A program made the position numbers and the translations under genes. Shown here one piece after another: positions 11,401 through 22,500 of a stretch of DNA of 49,837 nt. The notes under the pieces are model-generated. The model was not told the DNA's origin, did not search any database, and was given only the letters and a program-made list of their open reading frames with translations. Origin of the DNA: Klebsormidium nitens (taxonomy: Eukaryota > Streptophyta > Klebsormidiophyceae > Klebsormidiales > Klebsormidiaceae); assembly GCA_000708835.1 (NCBI GenBank), contig DF237576.1, positions 1 to 49,837 on the forward strand. The letters run 5' to 3'. Within the stretch, counting starts at the first letter, position 1. Each line of letters begins with the position of its first letter.

Positions 11401-14400
11401 TGCCCCCTCAATGTCCTCGCCCTCTCCTTCCGATTCCGAGCTCTGAGATTCGTCCTCACTGGGTGAGTTCGTCAGCTGATGGTTGTCCTTGCTGGCCGCC
11501 TGCAAAGAGATGCGCTTGCTTTTTAGTCAGCAGACGACTGAGGTCGAAAATAAGCACCCAAGGTGGCCCGCTGGTTCATGGCGGTCTGGTCGAACTCCTA
11601 GTCGCTCATGGGGAAAGCGCACATGGGGTGCAGCAACTGTGAAAGCCTTTGCAAAAAAGCCAAAGCTGCTGGTCCAAGTGTCCGAGCTTTTGTCATGATT
11701 CTACCTTCGAGGTTCTTAGTGACGTCAGCAGCCCGTCCCGCGTAGTATGCGCTAGACTGACGGCTCAACCCTGTCCAAGTGTCCGAGGTCTTGCCATGAC
11801 TCTGACCTTGTGCTACTGCATGACGTCAGCAGCACAGCCCCCGGCGTATTGCGTTGTGTTCAACGCCCCGTGCTCGCCTCCCTGGACAAGTGCGCGTAGA
11901 AAAAGACGAAAAACTTCCGTGCTGACCCATGGGCGCTGACATCATCCGAGAAGGTCGAAGAAAAGTTTTGGCGAAAATAAATCGGACACTCGGACAGTCT
12001 CTGCGCTGTGGATTACAGCAAATTCTACCTGGCCTGGGCGCTGACGTCATCAGGGAAGGTCGAGACGAAAGTTTGGGCAAAAACTCGGACATTCGGACAG
12101 GCTCTGCGCTGAACGGCGGAGGCCTCGCCTGTCCAAGTCGCCCGAGCTCCGAAAACATATCATAGAGCTGCGACGACGTCAGCAACGAAACACCGTGAAT
12201 ACTTTTGGCAAAACCTTGGACACGTGGACAGAGCTCCAAGCGCCCAACCCTCCTTAAAGGGACCCCAATTTTACAATGTCTGGCGGATACCTTGGCAAAT
12301 GTTCAGTGTCCTTCTGAAGTGTCCAGAATTCAGACGAAATCTTCCGGAACCAGTACGATGACGTTAGCGAATAGCTGCCAGAATTATCTTATGCCAACCC
12401 CCGGACACTTCGACAGCCCCTTGAGTGCCCAGACTCACCGAAAGCAATTGCAATCAAAACAATGTCTGGCGGATAGAGGTTGTCCGAATGTCCCAAGCTT
12501 CGGAACAAAATCCCCAAGAGCCAGTCAATGACGTCAACGAAAACATGTCCGAGGTTATTTGGACCAGGCCTCGGACGTTTGGAGGGACCAGCGAGCCTAG
12601 ACCAGCGAGCCCTACTAATAAGCGGTCTTGCAAAAGGCGATTTTGGCCAGGTTTGGCGCTGAATCTTCAGCTCGGACACACACGATGACGTCAGCAGCGG
12701 ATCTCGGCCAGCCTGTTGCGTTGTCGTCACCAGAGAGAGAAAAGGGATACTTCACACCAAACCTCACGCACCTGGATTGGTGGCCAAAAGCAAAGGACCC
12801 CGTGCTTCGAAGGAGAGCTCTCCAAATAACGAAGCCCGTCGAACATGAGCCTACCTGGCGAAAGGGCGTCGTCTCCTGCACCGCAGCGCGGGGGCTGGCA
12901 CGCGTAGGAAGTGCTGACGTGGCCGCAGACATGGACGCATCTCGGACGGATGGCCCGGCAGAAGTGGCCGCTGTCGCTGCGACGGGAGCCATCGATTCGC
13001 CGTGCTGGGGCACCGCCTGCACAAGTTCCAAATCGATCACATGAGAAAAGAGAAGCCGAAGTCAAACATCTCACCCGAGTTAGCCGCACAAGAAAAGCAA
13101 GTAAGATCACAATCACAACCGGGCAAGCTCCGATCAGATGTTAGGATAGGAGACACGCCGAAGCTGATCGCGCGCGCATCAGGTTCACTAATTCGTGTAC
13201 ATCCTCAAACAATGTCGTGAATGCCTGGGAATGTACACGAAGGGAGGGCAAACATGATCGACTATACACTTCCGTACGAACTGCTCAGGCCTCAACTCGA
13301 CGAGAACTTGAACAACTTCGGAAAGACAATCGACCATGGAAAGTGGGCACACCTGGCGCGCAAGAGACTCCCTGCGCTCCTGCCCCGAACGAGGGTGGAT
13401 GCGGCAAACGCTGAAGTACTGGCGCAGCTCCTCGGATTCGCGCTCGTCGTCCCAGCCCCAGAAAGGGTCGTCGTCATTACGAAGGTCCCCCCACTCGCTC
13501 GACGTAGCAGACTGCCCCCCTTCCTCGGAGCCCGACTCGCCAGCTTCCGCTTCCGCTTCCGACAAGATCACCCGGCGACGACGCCGCTGACGGGGCTGCG
13601 ACTCTCCACTCTGTTCGCTCCCTACGCGCTTGACCCGCTTGCGTGGCCCCCCCAATTGAACGCCCGACTCTGTCTCTGACGGCCAGAGCTCGGCGTCCAT
13701 TGCAGCGTACTCGCAGAATGGGGGGTGGTCCAGTGGCTGAGGCGAATCGTTCCTGAAGGCACGGTCCTGCGAAGTCTCCTCGTCAGAAGACTCTTCCTCC
13801 CGGTTGAATTCCACGTCCTCTATGTCCTCTCCCTGGGACTCTGCTTCCATGCTCGGACCGCCACTCTCCTGATAGAAAGAGAAAGGAACGGAAATGGTCA
13901 GAATGAGGGGATGCTTGGATGGACGCACTGCTTTTTAGGCGAATGTGTGAGCACCGTACACAGCCCACAGCCTTAGATCGACGGGAGATACCTCAGCCGC
14001 GCCCTGTTTGCCTTCAAGCCGTTATTAAAGCGCGTGCCCGATAGCCACATACACGAGCCATCATTACAGGAGATTCGCATAAGAGCCCCGTAAAAATGCA
14101 AAAACGCTGAAGACTGGCGGGGAGTCGGGCGCCCTGTAGGTCCACAAGAGAGAGGGGCTGAAGGCAGCCCTCTATCTGATGGTCAACGTCAGCATCGGAT
14201 CATGTGAAGCTGCCGCTTCAGCTGCCGACTCAGAACATTAAGAAAACCTCCAGTCCCTGCGAGATCTGATTGAATACTTTCTGCCTCCAAACTTGGCGTC
14301 ATCACGATTCTTTTTAAGCCTGTTACGTGGGCGTCCAAGATGTCCAAGCTTTTGCCTAAACCTTTTCGAAGATTGATTTCATGACGTCATCCGTACTCTC

Positions 14401-16488
14401 ATACCCTATGGCCTGACCTTCGGTTGGATACTCGAGATGGTCCGAACTCTAACCTGAAGTACCCTGCTCTGTGAACTGCATTTTGTAGTGTCGAATCACC
14501 AAATGTTGTGAACAACACCGTAAGAGATACAAAAAAGCGCTCACCTCCATCCTCGCGTCCTCCACGTCCCAATCTCCTCCACCGCTCCCCACAGGGGTCG
14601 GGCGCGACTGCGACAGGGGCGGGAACGAGGCTGAGGCCGAATCCGCGCTGCCCACCACCCCGTCTGATGAGGGCCCCGGGTTGCTCTCGACGCAACCAAT
14701 CATCAAGAGTATTGCTGCATACATCGGAAAGAGGGCGATTAGGGTGCACTGCGATGCTCAAACGTTTGGACAACTCGCAACAAAAAGAGAACGCTGACAA
14801 AAAGGGCTTCCCTGCAGGATGAAAGGGGCAGGCACTGCTAAGCAGAACGTAGGGTATTCAGCGCCTTACCTAGCAGCGCATGGCTCATGGGCTTCGTGGG
14901 GGGCAGCGCCGCTTTGAAGTTGGCCGCCTCCCAAACTGCACAAGCAACAAACGACGCGATCAGCTGAAAGCGACAAGACACTGATGACGTCAGCTGATGA
15001 CGTCAGCAATCTGGACGACAGAAATACTTTGCGCTAGAGCTTGGACAACTCGGACAGGGCCTGTCCGAGTCCACGCCGTCAACTACAGACTGGCGGTCTG
15101 GTGACGTCGGCAAGCTGGACGACAGAAATACTTTGCGCCGGAGCTTGGACAGTTCTGACAGGCCCTGAGCGAGTCCATGCCATCAGTTACAAGGCACTAA
15201 TGACGTCAGCAAGTCGAACAAAGGAATACTTTGCGCGACAGCTCGGACAGCTCGGACAGCTCGGACAAGCCCTATCCAAGTCCACGCTATCAACAACAAT
15301 GAAACGATGACGTCAGCAATCGAACGAAGGAACTATTTTGCGCCAAACCTTGGACAGATTGGACAGGGCCTGTCCAAGTCGACGCTATTAGTTATAGGAG
15401 ACTGATGACGTCAGCAATCGAGCGACGGACTTACATTGTGCCGGACCTTGGACAAATGGGACAGGCCTTGACCGAGTCCATGCTGTCAGCTACAACTTGC
15501 AAGAGAAACCCCTAACTCAAGGGAAACCCCTAATTGAACCCGTCAGCAAGGAACGACCGAAAAACAAACTGGAGATGGATGACCAGATCATTTCACCCCA
15601 GAGCTTAAACCTTTGAGAGCAAGAGCCTCGCAAGGCAGCAGAAAACTCACCTGGCAAGCAGGAGGCTGACTCTGCAAGAGACGTGGCAGGCCCCTCCATC
15701 TGCTGCAGCTCCTCTTCGAGCCATGCAACCGCCGCTTCCAAACGGCGCTGAACTCGACCCCGTACCCAGACTGCAAAAGGCAGGCGCATTGAATTGAGAC
15801 CCTATGTGACGACAAACATGAAATCTTTAATGGACACAGCTGTACATGCATAAGCTTGCAAGAATGCTTCAGGCCTGTGCAAAGGCTTCACAAACCTCTC
15901 ACCTGCGCGGTCTTTGTCGATGCAGAAGCAGCCGTTGAAACGGGAGTGCGCGCTGCAGAGGTATCTCGTTTCCCCACCCTCCTTGCTTCCACGAAGCCCA
16001 TACTCCGCGGTGGTGCCGCACTCATGGCAATGAAGGCTATGTGGATCTGGGAAGGATGTGGGAGAAATCCAAGTTTCAGGTGCAAAGCTTGTGCAGTCTA
16101 AAAGCGTCGAGAGCACTGCAAGCTGGGCTTGACCTGTCTGTCCAAGTGTCCAAGGTCTGGGGTAAGATTTTGAGTGGCATCAATCTGCTGACGTCATCCT
16201 ACAGGCTTCAAGATTTTTGCTTGGACACCTGGACAGTCAACTTCTTGGCCACATAGAGTTCTTGCTCTCACAACAGTCCTGGATCCTTGCCTTCTATTGG
16301 CAAATGAGTTTCAGTGTCCAAGGAACATGAATCTTGCCCGTGAAACCCAACTCAAGTTCCTTATTCAACTTGGTAGCAGCAACTTAGACGCGTGCTCCAA
16401 AGAACGAAAGAATCAAACCAGACACTTGGCGTGCACTCACCGGCACTATGCATGCTGATTGCCAACTTTGCGCTGGCCCACAGCCGTC
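5495..16488 (-). CDS. Intron-rich PrimPol - zinc - D5/SF3 helicase gene (12 exons found, 5' end not found, two frame breaks)
   Basis: Phase-consistent exons: 16488-16441, 16046-15903, 15770-15651, 14935-14870, 14714-14545, 13868-13353, 11499-10843, 10141-9270, 8860-8365, 7551-7154, 6819-6666, 6354-5495. The first five encode a Cys-rich and a coiled-coil segment and end in a 2A-like motif. Two acidic Ser-rich exons follow. The next has PrimPol motifs MYVVDIDS, GKHFFFSL and GIDTRGERG. Then come a zinc module (C-x5-H-x2-SNN...HCSSSEC), a D5_N region, and an SF3 helicase with Walker A GSGGNGKG assembled across an intron, Walker B VAITDE, sensor FIQTNYD and arginine finger VERRL. This is the replicase of NCLDV, polinton-like viruses and virophages. 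Single-base frame breaks near 8499 and 7202 are required for later exon phases to agree, so it is either decaying or carries assembly errors. Confidence 0.75.
6465..6545. repeat. Single GACGTCAGC-family repeat unit
   Basis: GCTGACGTC at 6475 (reverse orientation), followed by a diverged CAGACACTCGGAC block. It lies in the intron that splits the Walker A motif. Confidence 0.6.
9000..9215. repeat. Two tandem ~101-bp GACGTCAGC-family units, reverse orientation
   Basis: GGCTGCTGACGTCATCGAAA occurs twice, with GCTGACGTC at 9050 and 9151. Each unit carries TTCGGACACTC about 50 bp further on. The pair lies in the intron between the PrimPol exon and the zinc exon. Confidence 0.8.
11665..12240. repeat. 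Cluster of GACGTCAGC-family repeats in both orientations
   Basis: Forward cores at 11721 and 11822 (101 bp apart) are followed by reverse units at 11935 (diverged) and 12040 (105 bp apart), and another forward core at 12175. Motifs such as GTCCAAGTGTCCGAG and TCGGACA(T/C)TCGGACAG recur in each. The cluster occupies an intron. Confidence 0.8.
12265..12720. repeat. 186-bp direct duplication plus a GACGTCAGC unit
   Basis: ACAATGTCTGGCGGATA occurs at 12273 and 12459, each followed by GTCCGAATGT/GTGTCCTTC-like text and a TGACGT(T/C)A element near 12360 and 12528. A full GACGTCAGC core lies at 12687. It is intronic. Confidence 0.6.
14330..14400. repeat. Solitary TGACGTCA-containing repeat unit
   Basis: GTCCAAGATGTCCAAGCTTTT is followed about 35 bp later by ATGACGTCATCC. 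This is the same grammar as the arrays on either side, but with only one unit. Intronic. Confidence 0.5.
14671..14714 (-). other. 2A-like ribosome-skipping motif candidate
   Basis: The start of exon 14714-14545 reads AILLMIGCVESNPGP. The consensus for 2A peptides is a hydrophobic run followed by D-V/I-E-x-N-P-G-P; here the Asp is Cys. The frame is supported by splicing: phase 1 in, with a good pyrimidine tract before the acceptor, and phase 0 out into the acidic exon. Skipping would detach the N-terminal modules from the primase-helicase. Activity with Cys in place of Asp is uncertain. Confidence 0.4.
14975..15490. repeat. Five-unit ~100-bp tandem array with GACGTCAGC core
   Basis: Cores lie at 14986/14999, 15103 (GACGTCGGC), 15202, 15309 and 15407, spaced 98-107 bp. 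Each unit runs GACGTCAGCAA, then ATACTTTGCGC, CTTGGACA..GGACAG, then CTGTCC(A/G)AGTC. A 10-bp microsatellite (CTCGGACAG) is expanded at about 15240. The array sits in the intron between exons 15770-15651 and 14935-14870. Confidence 0.85.
16125..16260. repeat. Outermost GACGTCAGC-family unit
   Basis: GTCTGTCCAAGTGTCCAAGG is followed by GCTGACGTC at 16187 and CTTGGACACCTGGACAG. This is the last copy of the family before it disappears for 20 kb. Confidence 0.65.
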
Positions 16489-16574
16489 CTGAGAGAGGGA
16501 TACTTCAGCGCTGCAAGCGGCACGCTGCTTGTGAGAACACTCGGTAGAGATCTAGATGGGCCACCCGTGTTCAT

Positions 16575-19500
16575 TCACCCAGGCGTCCTGCAAGTATAAT
16601 AGCATGTATCAGTTGAGTCCAGAAAAGACGCAGTCTCTGATTGGCACTAGACATCAGTCACACGGTGTTAGGCATGCGATGCATGCTCGAACCCAGCTGC
16701 TTGACTTTGTGATGGGAGCTGACGGTCCTGCGAAGCTGGAGACCTTACATGCCTCATGATGGTCTTTGTCTCAGAAAGAGACCGGAATCTATTTGACCTT
16801 AGGATTGACTCCTACGTGCTGCAACCTGAAAACACAATGACTCTGAAAGCCCAGATTCTACAACCGCTGAGGCACAGCCATTTCTTCAGTTGCCAGCAAT
16901 CAGCACTTGAGGGACACCACAAATACAAGTCTATAAAGATGCTTTATAGATGTAAAACCCCCGGCAGCTTCAATAGCCACCGTTGCAGCTCAAAAAGGTA
17001 ACTCTTCAACGATGATTCATTCAGCAACAAGGCACAGCTTGAAAAAGCAATAGATGCTCACCACAGAAAGTTGCGCTCCCTCGCCTCCAGCTCCCCTAAC
17101 CTGAGGTTCTGCAGATCGATGTACTCCCCCCTTCTGAATGCTGGAAAAAGCCCTCTGGAGCACCTTATATATGGTGCACCGCCGGAAGCCGCCAACGGGT
17201 GCCATTCCCTGCCAGCCAGCCTGGCATATCTCAAGCCAGCTGAGTCAGAAGATGCTTTGCTGACTAAGCAGATGGACAGCTGGCAGGGCTGCAAAGTGGT
17301 GCCGGAGCCCGCCATTGTGTGCCGCATTGTGCCGGGCTGCCAGCTAGCTGCATGGTGGACAGCTGGCAGATTGCATGCAGAAGACAGCTTAGCCATCCCC
17401 ATTGCTGACCAACTCGTAGGAGAAAAGTCAGGGTATCAAAAACCTGAGAAAAACACGCCTTACGCAAGAGCCTACGTTCTGCTCAGGGCAGCCATTATGT
17501 GGCCCTTCTCTTCAAACTCCAAAGGTGCTGCAAAGCCAGCTTCAACTTCACGTTCAGGTTCCAAGTTCAAGCATGTCTGACTAGAGTACTCTCAGGAGTA
17601 GCCTGAGCGGAAAATGTTGTGACTGACAGGTAAAATGGGCCCGGTTTCGAATTTCACCAGCCTATACAGAAGTGTACAGGCCCTTATAGAATGCTTTCTG
17701 CTCCAAGACTGCCCGGCTAGGCTGCTAAAGGTAATCTTGCTTATAGAATATCTGGGAGAATTTAGAAGTGGGCCGGTGGGAATTGGCATTTGCGCCGTAA
17801 GTCTGTGCGCTCGGATGGTGTGCACCGCCTTGCATCTTCCAAACGTCAGGGAGCATGCAGGCTTTCGATCCGGGTTCGGTCTCCACAGGGGTTCTCCAAC
17901 CGGTTTGGCCCGGGGGGGCTGACGTGACGCCCCTCTATATGCCGTTCAACCATACAGATTCTCGACTACCTAGTGAGGCCAGACGTAGTCAGCTTCAAAA
18001 TCTTATAAGGCACAGATATGCACCACAGCACATGCCGATCAAAAACGCGATGAATGGTAAAGAAAAGTGCGTAAACTTGGTCTATAATCGTAGCGCTGAA
18101 AAGGAACTCCCGCTTGATGACATTTGCTCTAAAATGGCATATACAATAGCGGTTCATACATGCGGACCATGGCAGCCGGCACACCACTCGAATATATCTT
18201 GCATGAGGCTACATAGAAATTTCGTAGATCGACTGGTGCACCAAATGGTGCACCAACAAACTTTGTGGTCGTTCTATACGCCGCGCTTGGAAAAGATATG
18301 GCTTTGACATGACTCGTGACTTAAAATCACCTTTTGCGGGACCTGTTGTTTTACACATGACTTGCATCCAGCGCATTTGGACAATCTACACAAGTGTGAT
18401 CTCAAAACATTCTCTTACGCACCGCCAAACGGGTCTAACTATTGACATTGGTTACACCGGGGCATCCTTTGGGGGTTTCAGGTCTGCACGAGAGAGATGC
18501 AAATAAATCAGACTTCCAAACGAACATTGAAGATCTCCGCGCAAGCTCTACCGCCGAAGTGTGTCCAAAAGTGGTCTTCAAAGCAGTAGCAATGAGGTAA
18601 ATCTCTGCTTCTATCTACGAGGCACAATGGATTTGAGAGGCGCAGATATGCTGTGAGAAAGTTGGGGCAAACAGGAGGAAAGTTTTGGCTCAGAAACATC
18701 TTCCTTAAGTCCCTAGGTGGCGGCTCAAGCATTCTGTACTCCAGATGCTACTGGCTGTATTGGCGACTAGAGCTGAAGAGAGTTTCGTCCAAAACCATTT
18801 CCGAGAGTGCTTACATTCACACCAAAGCAAGAAACTCACGTTTCAGATGGGGTTCGAGCTCTCGCAAAGCTTCGTCCATAACCTGTCCCGCAAGGAGGAA
18901 GGGGTGCTTCGGTTGTGTCCGAATCTCGTACGGAAAGCCCAGAATCCTGCAAATTGACTACTATGTCTGTCACAGACCAGGGTGCGGAACGTATATAGCA
19001 CAACTTTCCTCAACGAGCAGGGATTTCGAGGTGAGCCAACAAAGAAAAAGAAGTAGAGGAGATTGTGGCCTCAATGGCATGGGGGGCAGCTTTGATGACG
19101 GTTCCAAATGATCCCCAAACGACATTGTTCGCAGCTGCAGCCGAAGTCAAAAAGCACGATAACATCCCAAGGAATTTGGAAGCCGCTGCCGAACCAACTG
19201 ATCAAGCCTAAAGGCGTCTCAACCCTCAATGAAGAGCAACTCGTGTCACTTCCTTGCCAAAATGTTTCAAGGCTAGTACTGCTGGTGGAGACATGGAGAA
19301 GAAGAAAAACAGCTTCCAACCACGAAGCACCTAAAGGGACCTTTCCACTTACTCGAAGCACGAGGCCAGCAGTAGGGTTTCTTCATCTTCTTGGTCCCCC
19401 CTCCAGAGGATGAACTTTTGGGCGTTTGGGTCGAGTAGATGGTGCGGCATATGCGATGCAGTCCAAATAACCTGAGCGTTACTCTCGATGTACCGCTGCA

Positions 19501-22500
19501 AATCACCGAGCCGCTTCTGGACAATCGGAACCCCCTCTTTTGATGCGCAGGTGTGGCAAAGGAGCGCACCGTCTTCACTGCAAAGTAGAAACCCATAAAA
19601 TGGTAGTAAGTATAGTTACTAATTGAGTTAGGACTAGTCCTATTCAGACTTGACTATCGTCAGGCAATACAAGCTCAATCTCTACTCCTCAAGACGGGGC
19701 GTCTTTTCCAGCGGGCGAAGTCTAGAGCGCTGGCACTTGTGCAATACCGATTTTCATTGTGAGGATATCGAGCAGGAACCATGGGAGATATCTGAACTTC
19801 CTTAAAGAGAAATCTGATTACTACTTCTTCAATTTCCATCAGATGCTTCAGGTCAACGGGCTGCTGCTCAGGTCGCTTTTTGTGATGACTGCAAATCAAA
19901 TGATTGTCGCTTGTTGAATATGAAAAGTAGGACAGTCCCGATGCAGAGACTCAGATCACTTCTGCCTATTAGCCCAGAACATTTTGTTGCGTCTAAACCA
20001 GAATTGGTGTTCTCTGGATGTCTTTCAATTCGAAATAGTGCACCAACTCATAACCCTCATCAGGATTCAGTGGCCGATCGTGCAAATTGCCTGGTTCCCT
20101 TCACACACAAGCGGATAGGCTCACCATCTTGCCAGGTGGGCGATGACAGACCATTTAGAGAACTGTGGGTTGGTGAGCCTGTAGCACTGGGCCCCGGTCT
20201 TTGGATGCGAGAACGGCTCCTTCGTGATCACCCCTGCACTTTCGAGCTCGGTGAGGTACTTGATGCAGGCTGAGTGTGAATGCTCGCCAGCCAAATGCGA
20301 CTTGAGGATCTCGCCAGCCGTGGCCTCAAGAACGGTTTTCTTAACGGACTGGCCTGTCTTGCGCTCAAGGTCGGATATGGCGTCGATGTAATCTGCAAGA
20401 CAGAAGGTCCAGTGTCAGCAAAAAAGGCGAACTTGCTAGTGACACAAGTACGTGTTTGTTACATAGCGTGTACGAAAGATTCATGTTCGCCACGGATTCT
20501 TGCTGACTTTGGAAAAGTGCAAGATGCGAAAAGAAAATGGTTGATCGGAAATGGGGGTTTAGCAGGGAAAGTTTGGTAGGCCGGTTTGCGAGGTTCAGCA
20601 GGAGTATTTGCTCGGAATGGCAGGGCATGCCGGACTCGCAAACCATATTAGGGAGGAGTTTGGCAGGTTGTGACTGGCAAAGTTCATCAAACTGTACCAG
20701 CAGGCAGCAGTCTGTATTGGACAGAGTTTGGCAGGGTTTGGCAGGCAGAGTTTGTCGGTTTCAACCGATCAGACTGCCAAGTTCTAACATTGGCGCACCA
20801 TGAAATAAAGCCATCAGTCTGGAGCCCATTTTTGCATCAACGAACTAAAGTACGACGAATAGTGTGGCCTCTAACACCACTCTATTTCCAATTACCGATG
20901 TGCATTCAGTATGTGTTAAGCCAACTCTCTGAGTTCAATCAGCAGCAACTCTGACACATGGTATTCTGACCTGGCGTGATGTCCGCCTCTCTCTGTCATA
21001 AGTATTAATCAACCCTTTCTTAGAGTTCCAGCTCCTCTCATCATACTTTCCTGTCTCCTAACGTAGGTGCTTCCGAGAACAGCAGGGAAGAAAAGCAAAC
21101 CAGGCCTTCTCCAGTACTTGCCTCATGATTGCGCGGAGCATGGCAGGATGCCCGTTGCTTCCCATGCACTGTGAATGTATCCTACTGTAACAGAGCATTC
21201 AGCTTGAACTTGGAAGCAAACCAAAAATCTGAAATGCTCTTCCATATGAGAACCCAGGCCATTGCACAAGAATCCCCTTCAGACAATTCAGAGGGAACCA
21301 CTCACTGGTAACATGCTTTGAGTTCAGGTAGACGAGACTGCTGTACCGGTCCTTGAGTCCTTGCACAACCTTCGTCGTCTCCTCAGCCTTCTCCCTCGCT
21401 TCTTCCGACAGCGCGCCCCACCTGTGTTCTGCAGCAGCCAGTTTACTGAGAGCATCCTTCGACTCTCGCTCCAACCCTCGGATGTACTTGATGACTGCGG
21501 CACCCCAGCCACTCTGCCACAAGAAAATGCTTGCTAAGTGAGTCTTGAACTGCAGAAACTTCCGACTTAGAACACGAACAAAGACAAAGTAAAAAGTCCA
21601 CCCACAGCTCAAGTGCTGAAAAAAACCTGCACGACAGACTCAGGCAACCGTGGTGAGCAACTGACATGGTTTACTAAACATTCAGATTTGTGAAGATTGG
21701 GGGCTTTGCAGAATGTCCTTTCAGTGCCAAAGAGAAGACGCAGCAGAAGGAGGGTGAAGTAGATAGGGCTCCTGTTCAAGATAAAGCGACTTGTGATCTA
21801 CGGGGACAAGCATATTGCAGAGGATGACAGCAAAAAAGAACAGTACTGCTGAGCATCCATGGAGGCCAAAAGAACGACACAATAAGGCAACATTAAAGCG
21901 GGGCCTGATTCAGTGGACAAAAGCCCCCGGTGATGCTTCTTGATAGAAACGATCCAGTTGCTCAACAGCCTCTACGAAACCTTCTGCTACAGCTCAACAG
22001 CCTCTACAAAACCTTCTGCTACATATCTTACCTGAAAAGCACTCTTGAGTTGGACCACAGAGGCCTTGTCTGCTACCACAGCTTGCTCCAAGTCAAGCAG
22101 CGAATCAACCGCATCAAACTGCAGAGGAGGAGCAGGAGAGGTAAGGGCTTGACAAGTCAGAGTGATTGAAAGTGCTTTCAGGTGATCAGAACTGGAGAGA
22201 CATTGCGACTCCATTCATTCTAGATACACACAAAAGATTGTCGAAGTATGAGGATTAGACTACTTGCCAGAAATTGTGAACGAGGCTTCCAGCTCTGCAT
22301 AGCACTTACCCACAGAAAGAACTTTTGAAAAGCACTGAAAAGCACTGAATTCTAGTTGTACCTGGTTCTGTCTGATAACAGCACCCTCTCCATTCCTTGT
22401 GAGGACAACCACAACTGGATACGTATCCTGCGCACAACACCACTTGTTAGTCTATAGAGAAAGGGCAGGGTTATGCTTTCTTTCAACAGCTGGAGGATGA

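Larger units (their letters stand above)
10843..13868 (-). repeat. Duplicated acidic exon pair in the PrimPol-helicase gene
   Basis: Exons 13868-13353 and 11499-10843 encode related proteins. Both carry GEDIE followed by an FxREEESSDEET block, then a YxAAMD segment, then an Arg-rich patch and a second acidic run. Both are phase 0-0, so insertion of the second copy keeps the frame. The block is probably disordered and nuclear-charged in character, but its function is unknown. The copies are well diverged, so the duplication is not recent. Confidence 0.7.

Noticed and set aside
14399-14800. Alternative frame through the 2A-like exon (133 codons)
   Set aside because: It looks protein-like, but it leaves the exon in phase 1. 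In that phase the next exon soon hits a stop, while the 2A-containing frame continues.
14975-15490. CRISPR-like array
   Set aside because: The units are ~100 bp, diverged throughout and eukaryotic in context. There are no constant repeats with unique spacers.
17855-18307. 150-codon plus-strand ORF
   Set aside because: No motif, no neighbours on that strand and ordinary composition. Probably chance.
18705-18772. Terminal exon ending TAA for the unknown gene
   Set aside because: It fits in phase, but exon 17140-17062 gives a more protein-like continuation. Kept only as an alternative.
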